Shown here piece by piece: positions 1 to 8,907 of a stretch of DNA of 64,000 bases. The stretch is from Methyloligella sp. (GTDB taxonomy: Bacteria > Pseudomonadota > Alphaproteobacteria > Rhizobiales > HXMU1428-3): positions 1-64,000 of the forward strand of contig BQJJ01000009.1 of the NCBI GenBank assembly GCA_021604645.1, given 5' to 3'. Below the pieces are notes generated by a model. That model was not told the origin of the DNA and ran no database searches. It was given only the letters and a program-made list of their open reading frames with translations. Each line of letters starts with the position of its first letter. Positions within the stretch are counted from its first letter, which is position 1. A program made the position numbers and the translations under genes.

Positions 1-20
1 AATGATAGAATTACCTACAC

Positions 21-190
21 GAAGAAGGAGTACTGTCCCTTCTTAAGGGCAGTAGGACATGACGAAGCACCAGCGTAGCCCGGCGCAAAAGATCAGCCCG
101 AACGGAGCGGAGCGAGTACGGATAAGCTGATCCCATAAAAACACCGCCCCTCGGAGGCCCACCGCTTCAGCGGTGGAATAGCCGTGAGAG
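21..190 (+). repeat. Structured dispersed repeat, family 1, copy A
   Basis: This is one of three related intergenic blocks of about 150-170 bp (others near 2963 and 10099). Seen directly: a start motif GAAGAAGGAG, a hairpin with a GGGCAG right arm (47-52), the phrase GGACATG, the stem GATCAGC (91-97) with GCTGATC (126-132), and a last hairpin CCACCGC/GCGGTGG (159-165/170-176). It ends in the shared phrase GAATAGCCGTGAGAG. The block stops four bases before the end of metY, which reads the other way. Function is unknown. The strand was chosen because copy C lies in sense upstream of recJ. Confidence 0.7.
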
Positions 191-194
191 AAAA

Positions 195-1472
195 CTAGAG
201 ATTCTCCTCCAAATCCTGGATGATATCTAGAGCATCTTCAATCCCAACAGAAAGTCGAACCACATCATCACCAGCACCTGCCGCTGCGCGATCGTCATCA
301 GCCAGTTGGCGGTGTGTGGTAGAGGCAGGGTGAATAATCAAGCTACGCGTGTCACCCACATTGGCCAAGTGGCTAAAGAGACTAACCGAATTCACCAAAT
401 TCACACCTGCATCATAGCCGCCCTTCAGTCCAAAAGTGAAAACAGAGCCAGCACCACGCGGGCAGTAAGTTTTGGCGCGTTCATGATAGGCGTTATCGGG
501 TAAACCAGCATAATTCACCCAAGCAACCTTTTCATGGTTGGCAAGAAAGCGGGCAACCTCAAGTGCATTCGAGCAATGCTGCTTCATACGAAGGGGCAGG
601 GTTTCCATGCCTGTCGCAATCATAAAAGCATTAAAAGGGGAGATACAGGGCCCAAGATCACGCAGACCAAGTACGCGGCAAGCTATGGCAAGGGCAATCG
701 GACCAAAAGCTTCGCCAAGCACCATGCCATGGTAGCTATCACATGGAGTAGAAAGAGTTTTAAATTTACCTGAACTCATCCAATCAAAGGTGCCACAATC
801 AACCAGAACACCGCCAAGTGAATTACCATGTCCGCCTAAGAATTTTGTCATGGAATGAACAATGATGTCGGCACCATGCTCTTTTGGTTGGCAAAGATAA
901 GGTGTGGCAAGTGTATTATCTACAATTAAAGGAACACCAGCAGCTTTAGCTATCTCGGAAATAGCTTTAAGATCAGTGACAATACCACCAGGGTTAGCAA
1001 TAGATTCAACAAAAATAGCCTTGGTTTTCTCAGTAACCTGTGCCTGGAAACTTGCCGGATCATCAATATCCGCAAATTTGGCCGTCCAGCCAAATTTTTT
1101 AAAACTATGCCCAAACTGGTTGAGAGACCCACCATATAGTTGTTTAGCAGCAATAAATTCATCACCTGGTTCCATTAAGGTATGAAAGACAAGCAATTGT
1201 GCCCCATGACCAGAAGCAGTGGTGAGCGCAGCCGTCCCTCCCTCTAAGGCCGTAATACGTTCTTCAAGTACATTACTATTAGGGTTCATCAAGCGTGTGT
1301 ATATATTACCAAAAGCCTCAAGGTTAAAAAGGGAAGCTGCATGGTCAACATCATTAAAAACGTAAGAGCTGGTTTGGTAGATAGGCGTGGCACGAGCACC
1401 CGTTGTTGGGTCTGGAGCGGCGCCAGCGTGAACGGCAAGTGTCGAAAATTTTTGGTTTGGTCCTTCGGTCAT
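195..1472 (-). CDS. metY: O-acetylhomoserine aminocarboxypropyltransferase (O-acetylhomoserine sulfhydrylase)
   Basis: PLP enzyme of the Cys/Met metabolism family that makes homocysteine (or methionine) from O-acetylhomoserine and sulfide (or methanethiol) in the cytoplasm. The 425 residues match the usual length of MetY. The N-terminal phrase TLAVHAGAAPDPTTGARATP and the PLP lysine motif HSMTKFLGGHGN (about residues 207-218) are typical. A GGGAGGG ribosome binding site lies just upstream of the ATG. The gene diverges from rplM with a 416-bp gap. I looked for a SAM-II riboswitch in the leader and did not see its conserved core. MetZ is the nearest alternative name, but length and N-terminus favour MetY. 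Confidence 0.9.
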   Translation of the reverse strand: MTEGPNQKFSTLAVHAGAAPDPTTGARATPIYQTSSYVFNDVDHAASLFNLEAFGNIYTRLMNPNSNVLEERITALEGGTAALTTASGHGAQLLVFHTLMEPGDEFIAAKQLYGGSLNQFGHSFKKFGWTAKFADIDDPASFQAQVTEKTKAIFVESIANPGGIVTDLKAISEIAKAAGVPLIVDNTLATPYLCQPKEHGADIIVHSMTKFLGGHGNSLGGVLVDCGTFDWMSSGKFKTLSTPCDSYHGMVLGEAFGPIALAIACRVLGLRDLGPCISPFNAFMIATGMETLPLRMKQHCSNALEVARFLANHEKVAWVNYAGLPDNAYHERAKTYCPRGAGSVFTFGLKGGYDAGVNLVNSVSLFSHLANVGDTRSLIIHPASTTHRQLADDDRAAAGAGDDVVRLSVGIEDALDIIQDLEENL

Positions 1473-1888
1473 TAGTGATCCCTCCCGATCGATTTTTTAA
1501 AAACATAGCAGCAATCTATCAGTTGAAAGGCAAGCCCTAAGTGATGAGAAGTCAGTAAAAAGTATGAATGATTTATTTTAAAGAGAGAAAGGTTGTGGAA
1601 GCAAAGCGCTTTGAATGTAGAAAATCGGCCAAGGTATTATTTTACCACAAAGTTAAGTGTTTGTAATATATGGTGAAATAATTACTTGTTGACACAAAGA
1701 CTCGCATTGTCTAAAAAGCGCTATCGAATTTCGGCGCTAAGTGTTCTTGGCGCCTTTTATTTTAAATCGGCTAAAATTTAGAGCATCAAAACTTAAAACT
1801 CTACACGGTGACATCAAATTTATGGTGCCGTGAATGTTTGGCAGTCTTTAATTTTGCGCACTTCTTTATGTGCAATAGGAAAAATAAA
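1473..1888. promoter_or_regulatory. Divergent intergenic region with the rplM-rpsI promoter and leader
   Basis: A clear -35 element TTGACA is at 1689-1694. The -10 is weak (around 1710-1717, TCTAAAA). The leader contains a GGCGC...GCGCC hairpin (about 1733-1753) followed by T-rich sequence, which could be an attenuator or an L13 control site. This last point is inference. The metY side shows only its Shine-Dalgarno sequence. Confidence 0.5.
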
Positions 1889-2353
1889 ATGAAAACCTTT
1901 AATGCAACCCCCTCAACTATTGAGAAAAAATGGGTTTTGATCGATGCGGAAGGCCTAGTACTTGGCCGGCTTGCATCTATTATTGCCTACCGTTTGCGCG
2001 GTAAGCACTTGGCAACTTTCACACCAAACATGGATTGTGGCGATAACATCGTAGTAATCAATGCGGACAAAGTTGTTCTAACAGGCAAAAAACGCGAAAA
2101 CAAAACATATTACTGGCACACAGGTCACCCAGGTGGCATCAAGTCTCGTAAAGCTCATCAAATTCTAGATGGCCGCTTTCCAGAGCGTGTGCTTCAAAAA
2201 GCTGTTGAGCGTATGATGCCAGGTGGGCCTCTATCTCGTAAGCAACTGACAAATCTACGTATCTTCACTGGCGGTGAGCACACTCACGAAGCACAAGATC
2301 CACAACCGTTGGATGTTGGCGCCATGAATGATAAAAACAATCGGAAGGGCTAA
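1889..2353 (+). CDS. rplM: 50S ribosomal protein L13
   Basis: Component of the large ribosomal subunit. The chosen ATG gives 154 residues beginning [15 protein letters not shown], the standard length and N-terminus of bacterial L13. A longer open frame begins upstream but does not resemble L13. Visible family signatures include [17 protein letters not shown] near the N-terminus and [18 protein letters not shown] near residues 110-127. It is followed after 5 bp by rpsI, the usual operon. A weak TAGGA ribosome binding site precedes the start. Confidence 0.97.
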   Translation: MKTFNATPSTIEKKWVLIDAEGLVLGRLASIIAYRLRGKHLATFTPNMDCGDNIVVINADKVVLTGKKRENKTYYWHTGHPGGIKSRKAHQILDGRFPERVLQKAVERMMPGGPLSRKQLTNLRIFTGGEHTHEAQDPQPLDVGAMNDKNNRKG

Positions 2354-2358
2354 TCTAG

Positions 2359-2841
2359 ATGGCTGAAGAAATTAAATCACTGGAAGAACTAGGTGGTAAC
2401 AGCGAAGAAGCAGTCGTATCTGATGCTCCTGTCTATGTTCAAAAACTAGATGCTCAAGGCCGTGCTTATGCAACAGGTAAGAGAAAAGACGCTGTTGCAC
2501 GTGTTTGGGTAAAGCCTGGTAGCGGTAAAATCATCATCAATAAAAAAATTGATACTGAATATTTCGCGCGCCCTGTTTTGCAAATGATCATCCGTCAGCC
2601 TTTAAAAGCTGCTGATCGCGAAACTCAGTTTGACATTGTCGCTACTGTTCACGGTGGCGGTCTTTCAGGTCAAGCTGGCGCAATCCGCCACGGCATTTCA
2701 AAAGCGCTGACAAATTATGAACCAGCTCTTCGTCCGGTTCTGAAAAAAGGTGGCTTCCTAACTCGTGATAGCCGCGTTGTTGAACGTAAGAAATATGGTA
2801 GAGCAAAAGCCCGTCGTAGCTTCCAGTTCTCGAAACGTTAA
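2359..2841 (+). CDS. rpsI: 30S ribosomal protein S9
   Basis: Small-subunit ribosomal protein whose basic C-terminal tail reaches the P site. The 160 residues include the alphaproteobacterial N-terminal extension of about 30 residues. The core begins at [15 protein letters not shown]. The C-terminal signature [16 protein letters not shown] is intact. It is co-transcribed with rplM and followed by a strong terminator at 2898-2929. Confidence 0.97.
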   Translation: MAEEIKSLEELGGNSEEAVVSDAPVYVQKLDAQGRAYATGKRKDAVARVWVKPGSGKIIINKKIDTEYFARPVLQMIIRQPLKAADRETQFDIVATVHGGGLSGQAGAIRHGISKALTNYEPALRPVLKKGGFLTRDSRVVERKKYGRAKARRSFQFSKR

Positions 2842-2844
2842 TTT

Positions 2845-2873
2845 GGCGGAGGCTTTGTGGGCATCTGAAGCCC
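2845..2873 (+). repeat. Short hairpin motif, family 2, copy 1
   Basis: Small fold immediately after rpsI: outer stem GGC/GCC, an inner stem with one mismatch, apical phrase TTTGTGG and the conserved unpaired TGAA on the 3' side. It is the most divergent of six copies in the window. See the family entries at 10176, 20804, 21257, 21324 and 21386. Confidence 0.5.
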
Positions 2874-2897
2874 TTAAAGCAAACTCGAAATTCAAAA

Positions 2898-2929
2898 AGG
2901 GCTTTGCTTTATTGCAGAGCCCTTTTTTT
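2898..2929 (+). terminator. Rho-independent terminator of rplM-rpsI
   Basis: A GC-rich stem (AAGGGCTTTGC with GCAGAGCCCTT, one mismatch) closes a TTTATT loop and runs directly into seven T residues. Confidence 0.9.
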
Positions 2930-2962
2930 GTTTTCAAAGGAGATAGAATCCAACCCTACTTT

Positions 2963-3126
2963 ATGAAAAAGGAGCCCAGTCTTTTCGGCTGGGGGACATG
3001 GCAGCGAGAGCTGCCCGGCGCACAAGATCAGCCCGAACGGAGCGAAGCGAGTACGGATAAGCTGATCTAAAAGATGCGCCGCCCCACGGAGGCCCGAGCG
3101 TAGCGAGGAATAGCCGTGAGAGAGAG
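2963..3126 (+). repeat. Structured dispersed repeat, family 1, copy B
   Basis: It shares with copy A the GGAG start, GGACATG, CCCGGCGCA, the whole GATCAGC...GCTGATC hairpin (almost identical) and GAATAGCCGTGAGAGA. Its first hairpin has a different sequence but the same pairing (CCCAGTC/GGCTGGG, 2975-2981/2987-2993). Its second is GGCAGC/GCTGCC around a GAGA tetraloop. It lies in the 411-bp gap between rpsI and argC, which holds nothing else recognisable besides the terminator and the short hairpin. Confidence 0.7.
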
Positions 3127-3252
3127 AACTAAGTAGAAGTGACGCTTTGACGGTTGCGTCGTGGCAACTAAAACTTTCTTTTTATATTGTCCAAATCAGT
3201 TTCACATACTAAACAGGACAGCAAAGTTTATATTCAAGAAGAGATTAACATC

Positions 3253-4302
3253 ATGACAGCTCAAAAAATTCGCACAGTTATCATCGGCGCCTCAGGCTAT
3301 ACAGGCGGTGATTTTATGCGATTGGCTGTGCCGCATGAAAATATTGAGTTAACAGGTCTTGTCGCAAATACTCATGCAGGCAAACCAGTTGCAGATGTAT
3401 TCCCTCATCTTCGTATGGCAAACCTGCCAGATATGGTGAAATCAGATGATATCAATTGGGATGAAGTCGACGCCGCCATTTGCGGTCTCCCTCATGGTAC
3501 AGCGCAAGACATCATATCAACTTTGCCTAAAAGTGTTAAAGTTATTGATATGTCAGCAGATTTTCGCCTTAGAGATACAAAAACCTATAGCGAATGGTAT
3601 GGCCGCTCTCATGATCATGAAGAGCTATATAGTGAAGTCGCTTATGGTCTCACCGAACACAATAGAGACGATATCAGAAAAGCGCGGATCATAGCGTGCC
3701 CAGGTTGCTACCCAACAGCTGTCTTAATGGCCATGTTACCATTGGTGAAGTCAGAAATCGTTGAAACCGAAAGCATGATTTTAAACGCTGTGTCAGGTGT
3801 CTCCGGGGCAGGGCGTGGCTTAAAGCAAAACACGCTCTTTTGTGAAACGGGCGAAGGGTTCAGTCCTTATGCAATTGGCAATCATCGCCACACACCTGAA
3901 ATTGAGCAAGAGATCAACAAAGCTGCAGGCGAGGGCGACCTACAAGTTACATTCACTCCGCACCTTGTGCCAATGAGCAGAGGTGAATTGATCTCCTGCT
4001 ATTTGACCTTGAAAGCAGGACAAACAATCTCTGATGCAAGAGCAACTATGGAAAAGGCCTACAATGATGAAGCCTTTATCCATATCGCACCTGAAGGTGT
4101 CGTGCCAGGCACACAGCATGTGAGAGGATCAAACCATTGCCTAATCGGTCTGTTTGAAGGACGAGTAGAAAATCAACTCATCGTCATCTCGACAATTGAT
4201 AATTTGGTGAAAGGCTCAGCTGGCCAAGCCTTGCAAAACTTCAATTTAGCCTTTGGCATTGAAGAACAAACAGGCTTAGAGCAATTGCCGCTCTTTCCTT
4301 AA
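3253..4302 (+). CDS. argC: N-acetyl-gamma-glutamyl-phosphate reductase
   Basis: Third step of arginine biosynthesis: NADPH-dependent reduction of N-acetylglutamyl-5-phosphate to the semialdehyde, in the cytoplasm. The nucleotide-binding start VIIGASGYTGGD and the catalytic cysteine phrase IACPGCYPTAV (about residues 138-148) are clear. The ATG at 3253 gives 349 residues, typical of the long ArgC type. An upstream in-frame extension is not conserved in character. Its place after rpsI is common in Hyphomicrobiales. Confidence 0.95.
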   Translation: MTAQKIRTVIIGASGYTGGDFMRLAVPHENIELTGLVANTHAGKPVADVFPHLRMANLPDMVKSDDINWDEVDAAICGLPHGTAQDIISTLPKSVKVIDMSADFRLRDTKTYSEWYGRSHDHEELYSEVAYGLTEHNRDDIRKARIIACPGCYPTAVLMAMLPLVKSEIVETESMILNAVSGVSGAGRGLKQNTLFCETGEGFSPYAIGNHRHTPEIEQEINKAAGEGDLQVTFTPHLVPMSRGELISCYLTLKAGQTISDARATMEKAYNDEAFIHIAPEGVVPGTQHVRGSNHCLIGLFEGRVENQLIVISTIDNLVKGSAGQALQNFNLAFGIEEQTGLEQLPLFP

Positions 4303-4363
4303 AGCTAGTATTTGTCAGATTATTGCGAAAATAATTTCTAGCGGCTGGAGTTAAATAACAACT

Positions 4364-4816
4364 TCAGCCTCTTTCATCTTTTGCCGAAGCCATGCAGATA
4401 TAAGAGGTAATGCTACTCACCTGTGGCACTGTGCCGAGAACTTCTGTGTGAAAAAATTTATACGCCTCAAGGTCAGCAACCTCTACGCGCAAAAAATACT
4501 CAATCGCCCCAGATACGTTATGACATTCACGAACTTCTGGTGCGGCCTTCATCGCTTTTTCAAATGCTTCTTGGTCGGCCTTCAGGTGCCGAGAAAGCCC
4601 AACAGTCACAAGAACAGTAAAACCACCACCCACATAAGAACGGTCTAAGATGGCTTTATAGCCAAGAATAACCTTACGACGTTCAAGCTCTTGAACCCGG
4701 CGCAAGCAAGCTGATGCCGATAATCCAACCCTTTCCGCCAAATCAGAATTGCTGATACGGCCATCTAACTCGAGTTCGCGCAATATTCTTCTGTCTATTT
4801 CATCAATTTTCGTCAT
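4364..4816 (-). CDS. Lrp/AsnC family transcriptional regulator
   Basis: Leucine-responsive-type regulator, 150 residues. The N-terminal helix-turn-helix is visible at IDRRILRELELDGRISNSDLAERVGLSASACLRRVQELE. The C-terminal RAM (AsnC ligand-binding) domain follows, with VTVGLSRHL and the octamer-forming region. It is divergent from a LysE-type exporter 72 bp away. This arrangement commonly means the regulator controls the exporter in response to an amino acid, which is inference here. Confidence 0.9.
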   Translation of the reverse strand: MTKIDEIDRRILRELELDGRISNSDLAERVGLSASACLRRVQELERRKVILGYKAILDRSYVGGGFTVLVTVGLSRHLKADQEAFEKAMKAAPEVRECHNVSGAIEYFLRVEVADLEAYKFFHTEVLGTVPQVSSITSYICMASAKDERG

Positions 4817-4888
4817 ATGTTGTGAAATGATACATTTATGCAGAATAAAAGCAAGCTAATTGCTTTGAGTTCGACTTAACATCGGTCC

Positions 4889-5500
4889 ATGACATATGAC
4901 CTGCTTATATCACTATTTCTATTCGCATTGATCTCCACGTGCACACCAGGGCCGAACAATATAATGTTGTTAGCCTCAGGCATGAACTATGGGGTGCTGC
5001 GTACAATCCCTCACATGTTAGGCATCGGAATTGGTTTTCCGCTAATGGTTTTTCTTGTTGGAATAGGGGCATCAAAGGTTTTTGATGTGGTCCCAAATAG
5101 TTATTTGGTTCTCAAAATTTGCTGCACACTATATTTTCTATATTTGGCATGGCGAATAGCTACTGCTGGCAAACCCAATACAGAAACGCTAACAATCGAT
5201 AACCCTCAAAATAAACCACTGACATTCCTGGAAGCTGTGGCCTTTCAATGGATCAATCCCAAAGCGTGGACAATGGCTTTAACGGCTATCAGTCTTTACA
5301 CACCATCCGGCCAGGAGATTGGCAATGTCGCTATCGTCGCCGGGGCCTTTGTGTTTGCAGCTATTTTTTCAACGAATATCTGGGCAACTTTGGGAGAAAA
5401 AATGAGGCGAATAATTCATAATGATAGAAGCCGAAAAATCTTCAATTATCTTTGTGCATTTCTATTACTTGCTTCGCTTTACCCAATCTTGAGAGGATAA
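4889..5500 (+). CDS. LysE/RhtB family amino acid exporter
   Basis: Inner-membrane amino acid efflux protein of 203 residues. The N-terminal signature TPGPNNIMLLASGMNYG of the LysE/RhtB family is clear. Roughly six hydrophobic segments are visible (for example residues 2-20, 40-62, 68-86, 112-130, 145-165, 180-200). The divergent Lrp-type gene is its likely regulator. The substrate cannot be read from sequence. Confidence 0.88.
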   Translation: MTYDLLISLFLFALISTCTPGPNNIMLLASGMNYGVLRTIPHMLGIGIGFPLMVFLVGIGASKVFDVVPNSYLVLKICCTLYFLYLAWRIATAGKPNTETLTIDNPQNKPLTFLEAVAFQWINPKAWTMALTAISLYTPSGQEIGNVAIVAGAFVFAAIFSTNIWATLGEKMRRIIHNDRSRKIFNYLCAFLLLASLYPILRG

Positions 5501-5710
5501 GCCAAATAGATTAACTGTAAAAATATGTAATTTCCATAAATCCAAATAAAGCTGTTAAAGAAAAAGCGCTCAATAGGGTAATATTATACTTGAGGACCAG
5601 ATTTTGCTTGGGACTATTAAAAGAATCAAATAATAGCCATATTTAGTGAACAATGTTACGTTACCTAAATATTTCGTGTGCGTAACCAATCTAAAACCAA
5701 GCAGAAGATA

Positions 5711-5965
5711 ATGAAACTAGGCCTTTTAAATAATTGTCTCTTTAATAATATTAGACAACCACTCATCATTATCATAACCGCGTTGAGCCTAATGTCGCTT
5801 GCCGGCTGTTCAACGACAACTTTGCCTTGGCCTGATATGTCTATTTCTCGTGATGAAGCCGATGAAGCCCTAACCGCCAAAGAGCAGGATTTATTGTCAG
5901 AGCTTTTAGACACACAGAAAAAAACTCACAGACAAGACGCCGTTAAAGAGATCGAAAGCCGCTAA
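5711..5965 (+). CDS. Small putative lipoprotein
   Basis: An 84-residue protein with a signal peptide: a hydrophobic stretch LIIIITALSLMSLAGC ends in a lipobox (S-L-A-G-C, Cys33), so it is probably lipid-anchored. The mature part is short, charged and helical (EADEALTAKEQDLLSELLD). An AGAAG ribosome binding site favours the ATG at 5711 over an upstream GTG in the same frame. No family was recognised. Confidence 0.7.
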   Translation: MKLGLLNNCLFNNIRQPLIIIITALSLMSLAGCSTTTLPWPDMSISRDEADEALTAKEQDLLSELLDTQKKTHRQDAVKEIESR

Positions 5966-5985
5966 TTAGCAATCCATCTCTTAAA

Positions 5986-6066
5986 TTTCATTCTGAAAAC
6001 AACCAGCACAAACAAAAAAAGATTGACCAAATCTGTTTGTGGAGCGAAATTCGATTTAGAATGAAA
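5986..6066. other. Long intergenic hairpin
   Basis: Nested inverted repeats: TTTCATTCT (5986-5994) with AGAATGAAA (6058-6066); CACAAACA (6007-6014) with TGTTTGTG (6034-6041); GATT/AATC inside. It has no T-run of terminator type. It sits between the lipoprotein gene and the aminotransferase gene and could be a processing or regulatory element. Confidence 0.6.
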
Positions 6067-6210
6067 TGCTGAGATTTATGTTTCCAATTTTTCAAAAAAT
6101 TAGATAAACTCTCTCAAATTTGGTGAGAATGCATTTATTGAATGAATATCTACAAAATTCATCTTAAAGGCGCTCATATCTTTCAACCTATAAATCAATG
6201 AGGAATTCTC

Positions 6211-7425
6211 GTGCTCGACGATTTTCACCGTATCAAACGGCTCCCCCCCTATGTATTTGCTGAAGTTAACCGCTTAAAGCAAGATGCACGAGCGGCCGGA
6301 GCGGATATTATTGATTTCGGCATGGGAAATCCGGATGGTGCCACGCCTGAGCATATCGTTGAGAAAATGGTTGAAGCTGTACGTGATCCACGTGCTCATC
6401 GTTATTCAGCGTCAAAAGGTATTCCAGGGCTTCGTAAAGCTCAGGCAGCTTATTATGAGCGCCGTTTTGGTGTGAAATTAAACGCAGATACAGAAGTTGT
6501 GGCAACCCTCGGCTCAAAAGAAGGCTTTGCCAATATGGCGCAAGCCATCACAGCTCCAGGTGACGTGGTGCTGGTGCCAAACCCGACTTACCCAATTCAT
6601 GCGTTTGGCTTTATCATTTCCGGAGGTGTTATACGCCATCTGCCCGTAGAGCCAGACCATACCTTCCTTGAAGCGTTGGACAGAGCGATGCATTTCTCGG
6701 TGCCAAAACCTGTGGCTTTGGTTCTGAATTACCCATCTAACCCAACAGCAAAAGTCGCAAGCCTAGATTTCTACAAAGAAGTGGTAGCTTACGCCAAAAA
6801 GAATGATCTGATCCTTCTTTCAGACTTAGCTTATTCTGAGGTGTATTTTGATGATAATCCACCTCCCTCTATCCTTGAGGTTGATGGAGCGAAAGATGTG
6901 GCTGTCGAATTCACATCCATGTCTAAAACATACTCGATGCCAGGCTGGCGCATGGGCTTTGCTGTTGGCAATGAGCGACTAATCGGCGCACTTGCCCGCG
7001 TGAAGTCTTACCTTGATTATGGTGCATTTACGCCTATTCAAGTGGCAGCAACAGCAGCACTAAAAGGAGATCAGTCCTGCGTTGATGATATGCGATCACT
7101 TTATAAAAAACGTCGTGATTGCTTAGTCGACAGTTTCGCGCGTGTTGGCTGGGATATACCCTCACCACCTGCAACTATGTTTGCCTGGGTGCCAATTCCT
7201 GAAAGTTGTAAGGAAATGGGCTCATTAGAATTTTCCAAGCTTCTGTTGGAAAAAGCAGATGTGGCTGTCGCTCCTGGTATTGGTTTTGGAGAATATGGTG
7301 AAGGGTTTGTTCGCATTGCACTTGTGGAAAATGAACAAAGAATTCGCCAAGCAGCTAGAAATGTAAAAAGATTTCTCGCCGAAGAGCCAAAAAACATGCA
7401 TAACGTTGTGCCAATCGCACGTTAA
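6211..7425 (+). CDS. Class I/II aminotransferase, AlaC/LL-diaminopimelate aminotransferase-like
   Basis: Cytoplasmic PLP-dependent transaminase, 404 residues. Fold-type I signatures include DFGMGNPDG near residue 36, NPTYPIHAF, LNYPSNPTAKVAS and the PLP lysine phrase TSMSKTYSMPGWRMGF (about residues 230-245). It begins with GTG after a GAGGA ribosome binding site. It lies 17 bp before hom, a conserved pairing in related bacteria. The family includes the alanine aminotransferase AlaC and enzymes annotated as LL-diaminopimelate aminotransferase. The exact substrate is not decided here. Confidence 0.85.
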   Translation: MLDDFHRIKRLPPYVFAEVNRLKQDARAAGADIIDFGMGNPDGATPEHIVEKMVEAVRDPRAHRYSASKGIPGLRKAQAAYYERRFGVKLNADTEVVATLGSKEGFANMAQAITAPGDVVLVPNPTYPIHAFGFIISGGVIRHLPVEPDHTFLEALDRAMHFSVPKPVALVLNYPSNPTAKVASLDFYKEVVAYAKKNDLILLSDLAYSEVYFDDNPPPSILEVDGAKDVAVEFTSMSKTYSMPGWRMGFAVGNERLIGALARVKSYLDYGAFTPIQVAATAALKGDQSCVDDMRSLYKKRRDCLVDSFARVGWDIPSPPATMFAWVPIPESCKEMGSLEFSKLLLEKADVAVAPGIGFGEYGEGFVRIALVENEQRIRQAARNVKRFLAEEPKNMHNVVPIAR

Positions 7426-7442
7426 TACGGAAAATAATCAAA

Positions 7443-8783
7443 ATGAATGAGCCTTTAAAAATAGGGCTAGCTGGCCTAGGAACAGTAGGCTGCGGCGTTA
7501 TCCGCATGCTAGACCAGAACAATGGTGAGGATATTGCCCGCAAACTTGGCCGGCCGCTAAAGGTAACGGCTGTTTGCGCAAGGGACAAAAACAAGGATCG
7601 TGGCGTAGATATTAGTGGCTATAGCTGGTTCAACACACCAGAAGAACTCGCAAAATCTGGCGACATTGATGTTTATGTTGAACTAACCGGTGGAACGGAT
7701 GGGCCAGCTTTAGAGGCGACTAAAATAGCTCTGAAGCGTGGTCTTGATGTGGTCACAGCGAACAAAGCCATGCTTGCCGTTCACAGCACTGTGCTTGCAA
7801 AACTTGCCGAAGAAAATGGATGCGCTCTGTTGTTTGAAGCAGCTGTTGCTGGCGGTATTCCAATTGTAAAATCCATCAAAGAAAGCCTTTCAGGAAACTC
7901 TATTCAAAGGGTCTATGGCATTTTAAATGGCACATGTAATTACATGATGACCGCCATGCAAAATGAAGGAAAGCCCTTTGATGAAATCCTGAAAGCGGCA
8001 CAAGATGAAGGCTACGCTGAAGCTGATCCATCATTTGATGTTGGCGGTATTGATGCAGCTCATAAATTAGCATTGCTCACAACTCTAAGCTTTGGCACGG
8101 AAACATCGTTTGATGATATTTATATCGAAGGTATTGAGAAAATCACACCTGAAGATATCAAAGCAGCTGATGATCTTGGCTATAGAATTAAATTGCTAGG
8201 CGTCGCTTTGAAAACAGATGAAGGCATCGAGCAACGTGTGCACCCAACACTTGTCCCAAGTGAATCTGCCATTGGTCAGGTCTCGGGGGTGACAAACTGT
8301 GTTTGTGTCGACGGGGATTATGTCGGTAAGGTGATGCAGGTAGGCCCAGGAGCTGGTGAAGGACCAACAGCTTCAAGTGTGGTCGGAGATCTTATTGAAA
8401 CTGCCCGTATTGATAAATCGGCTAATGTCAAAAAAACAGTTTTCAGCATGCCAGTAGATAAATTAGCACCATATCAACGAGCACCTTTGAAGGCTCATGA
8501 AGGTGGTTATTATGTCCGCTTGAACCTTTCTGATCGCCCCGGAACATTCGCAGCTGTGGCAACACGAATGGCAGAATTTGGTATTTCATTGGAGAGTATC
8601 GTGCAGCGCAGTCACGGCACTGAGACGGATGAGAAAGTTGATGCCGCTGGTGTCGCTGCTGCCCCGGTTGTGATCATCACCCATGACACAACAGAGCAAG
8701 CTGTCTCTGAGGCCTTAAAGGCAATTGAGGAAGATGGGCATATTGTAGGCCAACCAAATATGATCCGCATTGAACGGTTATGA
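7443..8783 (+). CDS. hom: Homoserine dehydrogenase
   Basis: NAD(P)H-dependent conversion of aspartate semialdehyde to homoserine, feeding threonine and methionine synthesis. Visible in order are the Rossmann motif GLAGLGTVGCGV, the phrase VTANKAMLA, the catalytic region GILNGTCNYMMT, and DPSFDVGGIDAAHK. A C-terminal ACT regulatory domain starts at about residue 358 (LNLSDRPGTFAAVATRMAEFGISLES). The length of 446 is normal for the monofunctional ACT-containing form. The ACT domain suggests feedback control by threonine. Confidence 0.95.
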   Translation: MNEPLKIGLAGLGTVGCGVIRMLDQNNGEDIARKLGRPLKVTAVCARDKNKDRGVDISGYSWFNTPEELAKSGDIDVYVELTGGTDGPALEATKIALKRGLDVVTANKAMLAVHSTVLAKLAEENGCALLFEAAVAGGIPIVKSIKESLSGNSIQRVYGILNGTCNYMMTAMQNEGKPFDEILKAAQDEGYAEADPSFDVGGIDAAHKLALLTTLSFGTETSFDDIYIEGIEKITPEDIKAADDLGYRIKLLGVALKTDEGIEQRVHPTLVPSESAIGQVSGVTNCVCVDGDYVGKVMQVGPGAGEGPTASSVVGDLIETARIDKSANVKKTVFSMPVDKLAPYQRAPLKAHEGGYYVRLNLSDRPGTFAAVATRMAEFGISLESIVQRSHGTETDEKVDAAGVAAAPVVIITHDTTEQAVSEALKAIEEDGHIVGQPNMIRIERL

Positions 8784-8907
8784 TAATGCGGCGTTAATCA
8801 CAAACAAAATTTAAGTTGAGAAAAGACTTTAATTTGAGAAAAGATAATGGCATGAGTTATATAGCTTAGCCAATTTGGAATAAAAGAAAGATTGAAGAGT
8901 TTAAAAA

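Noticed and set aside
1473-1640. Possible SAM-II type riboswitch in the metY leader
   Set aside because: I reversed the leader and looked for the conserved SAM-II core (GCTAAA-type pseudoknot words) and did not find it.
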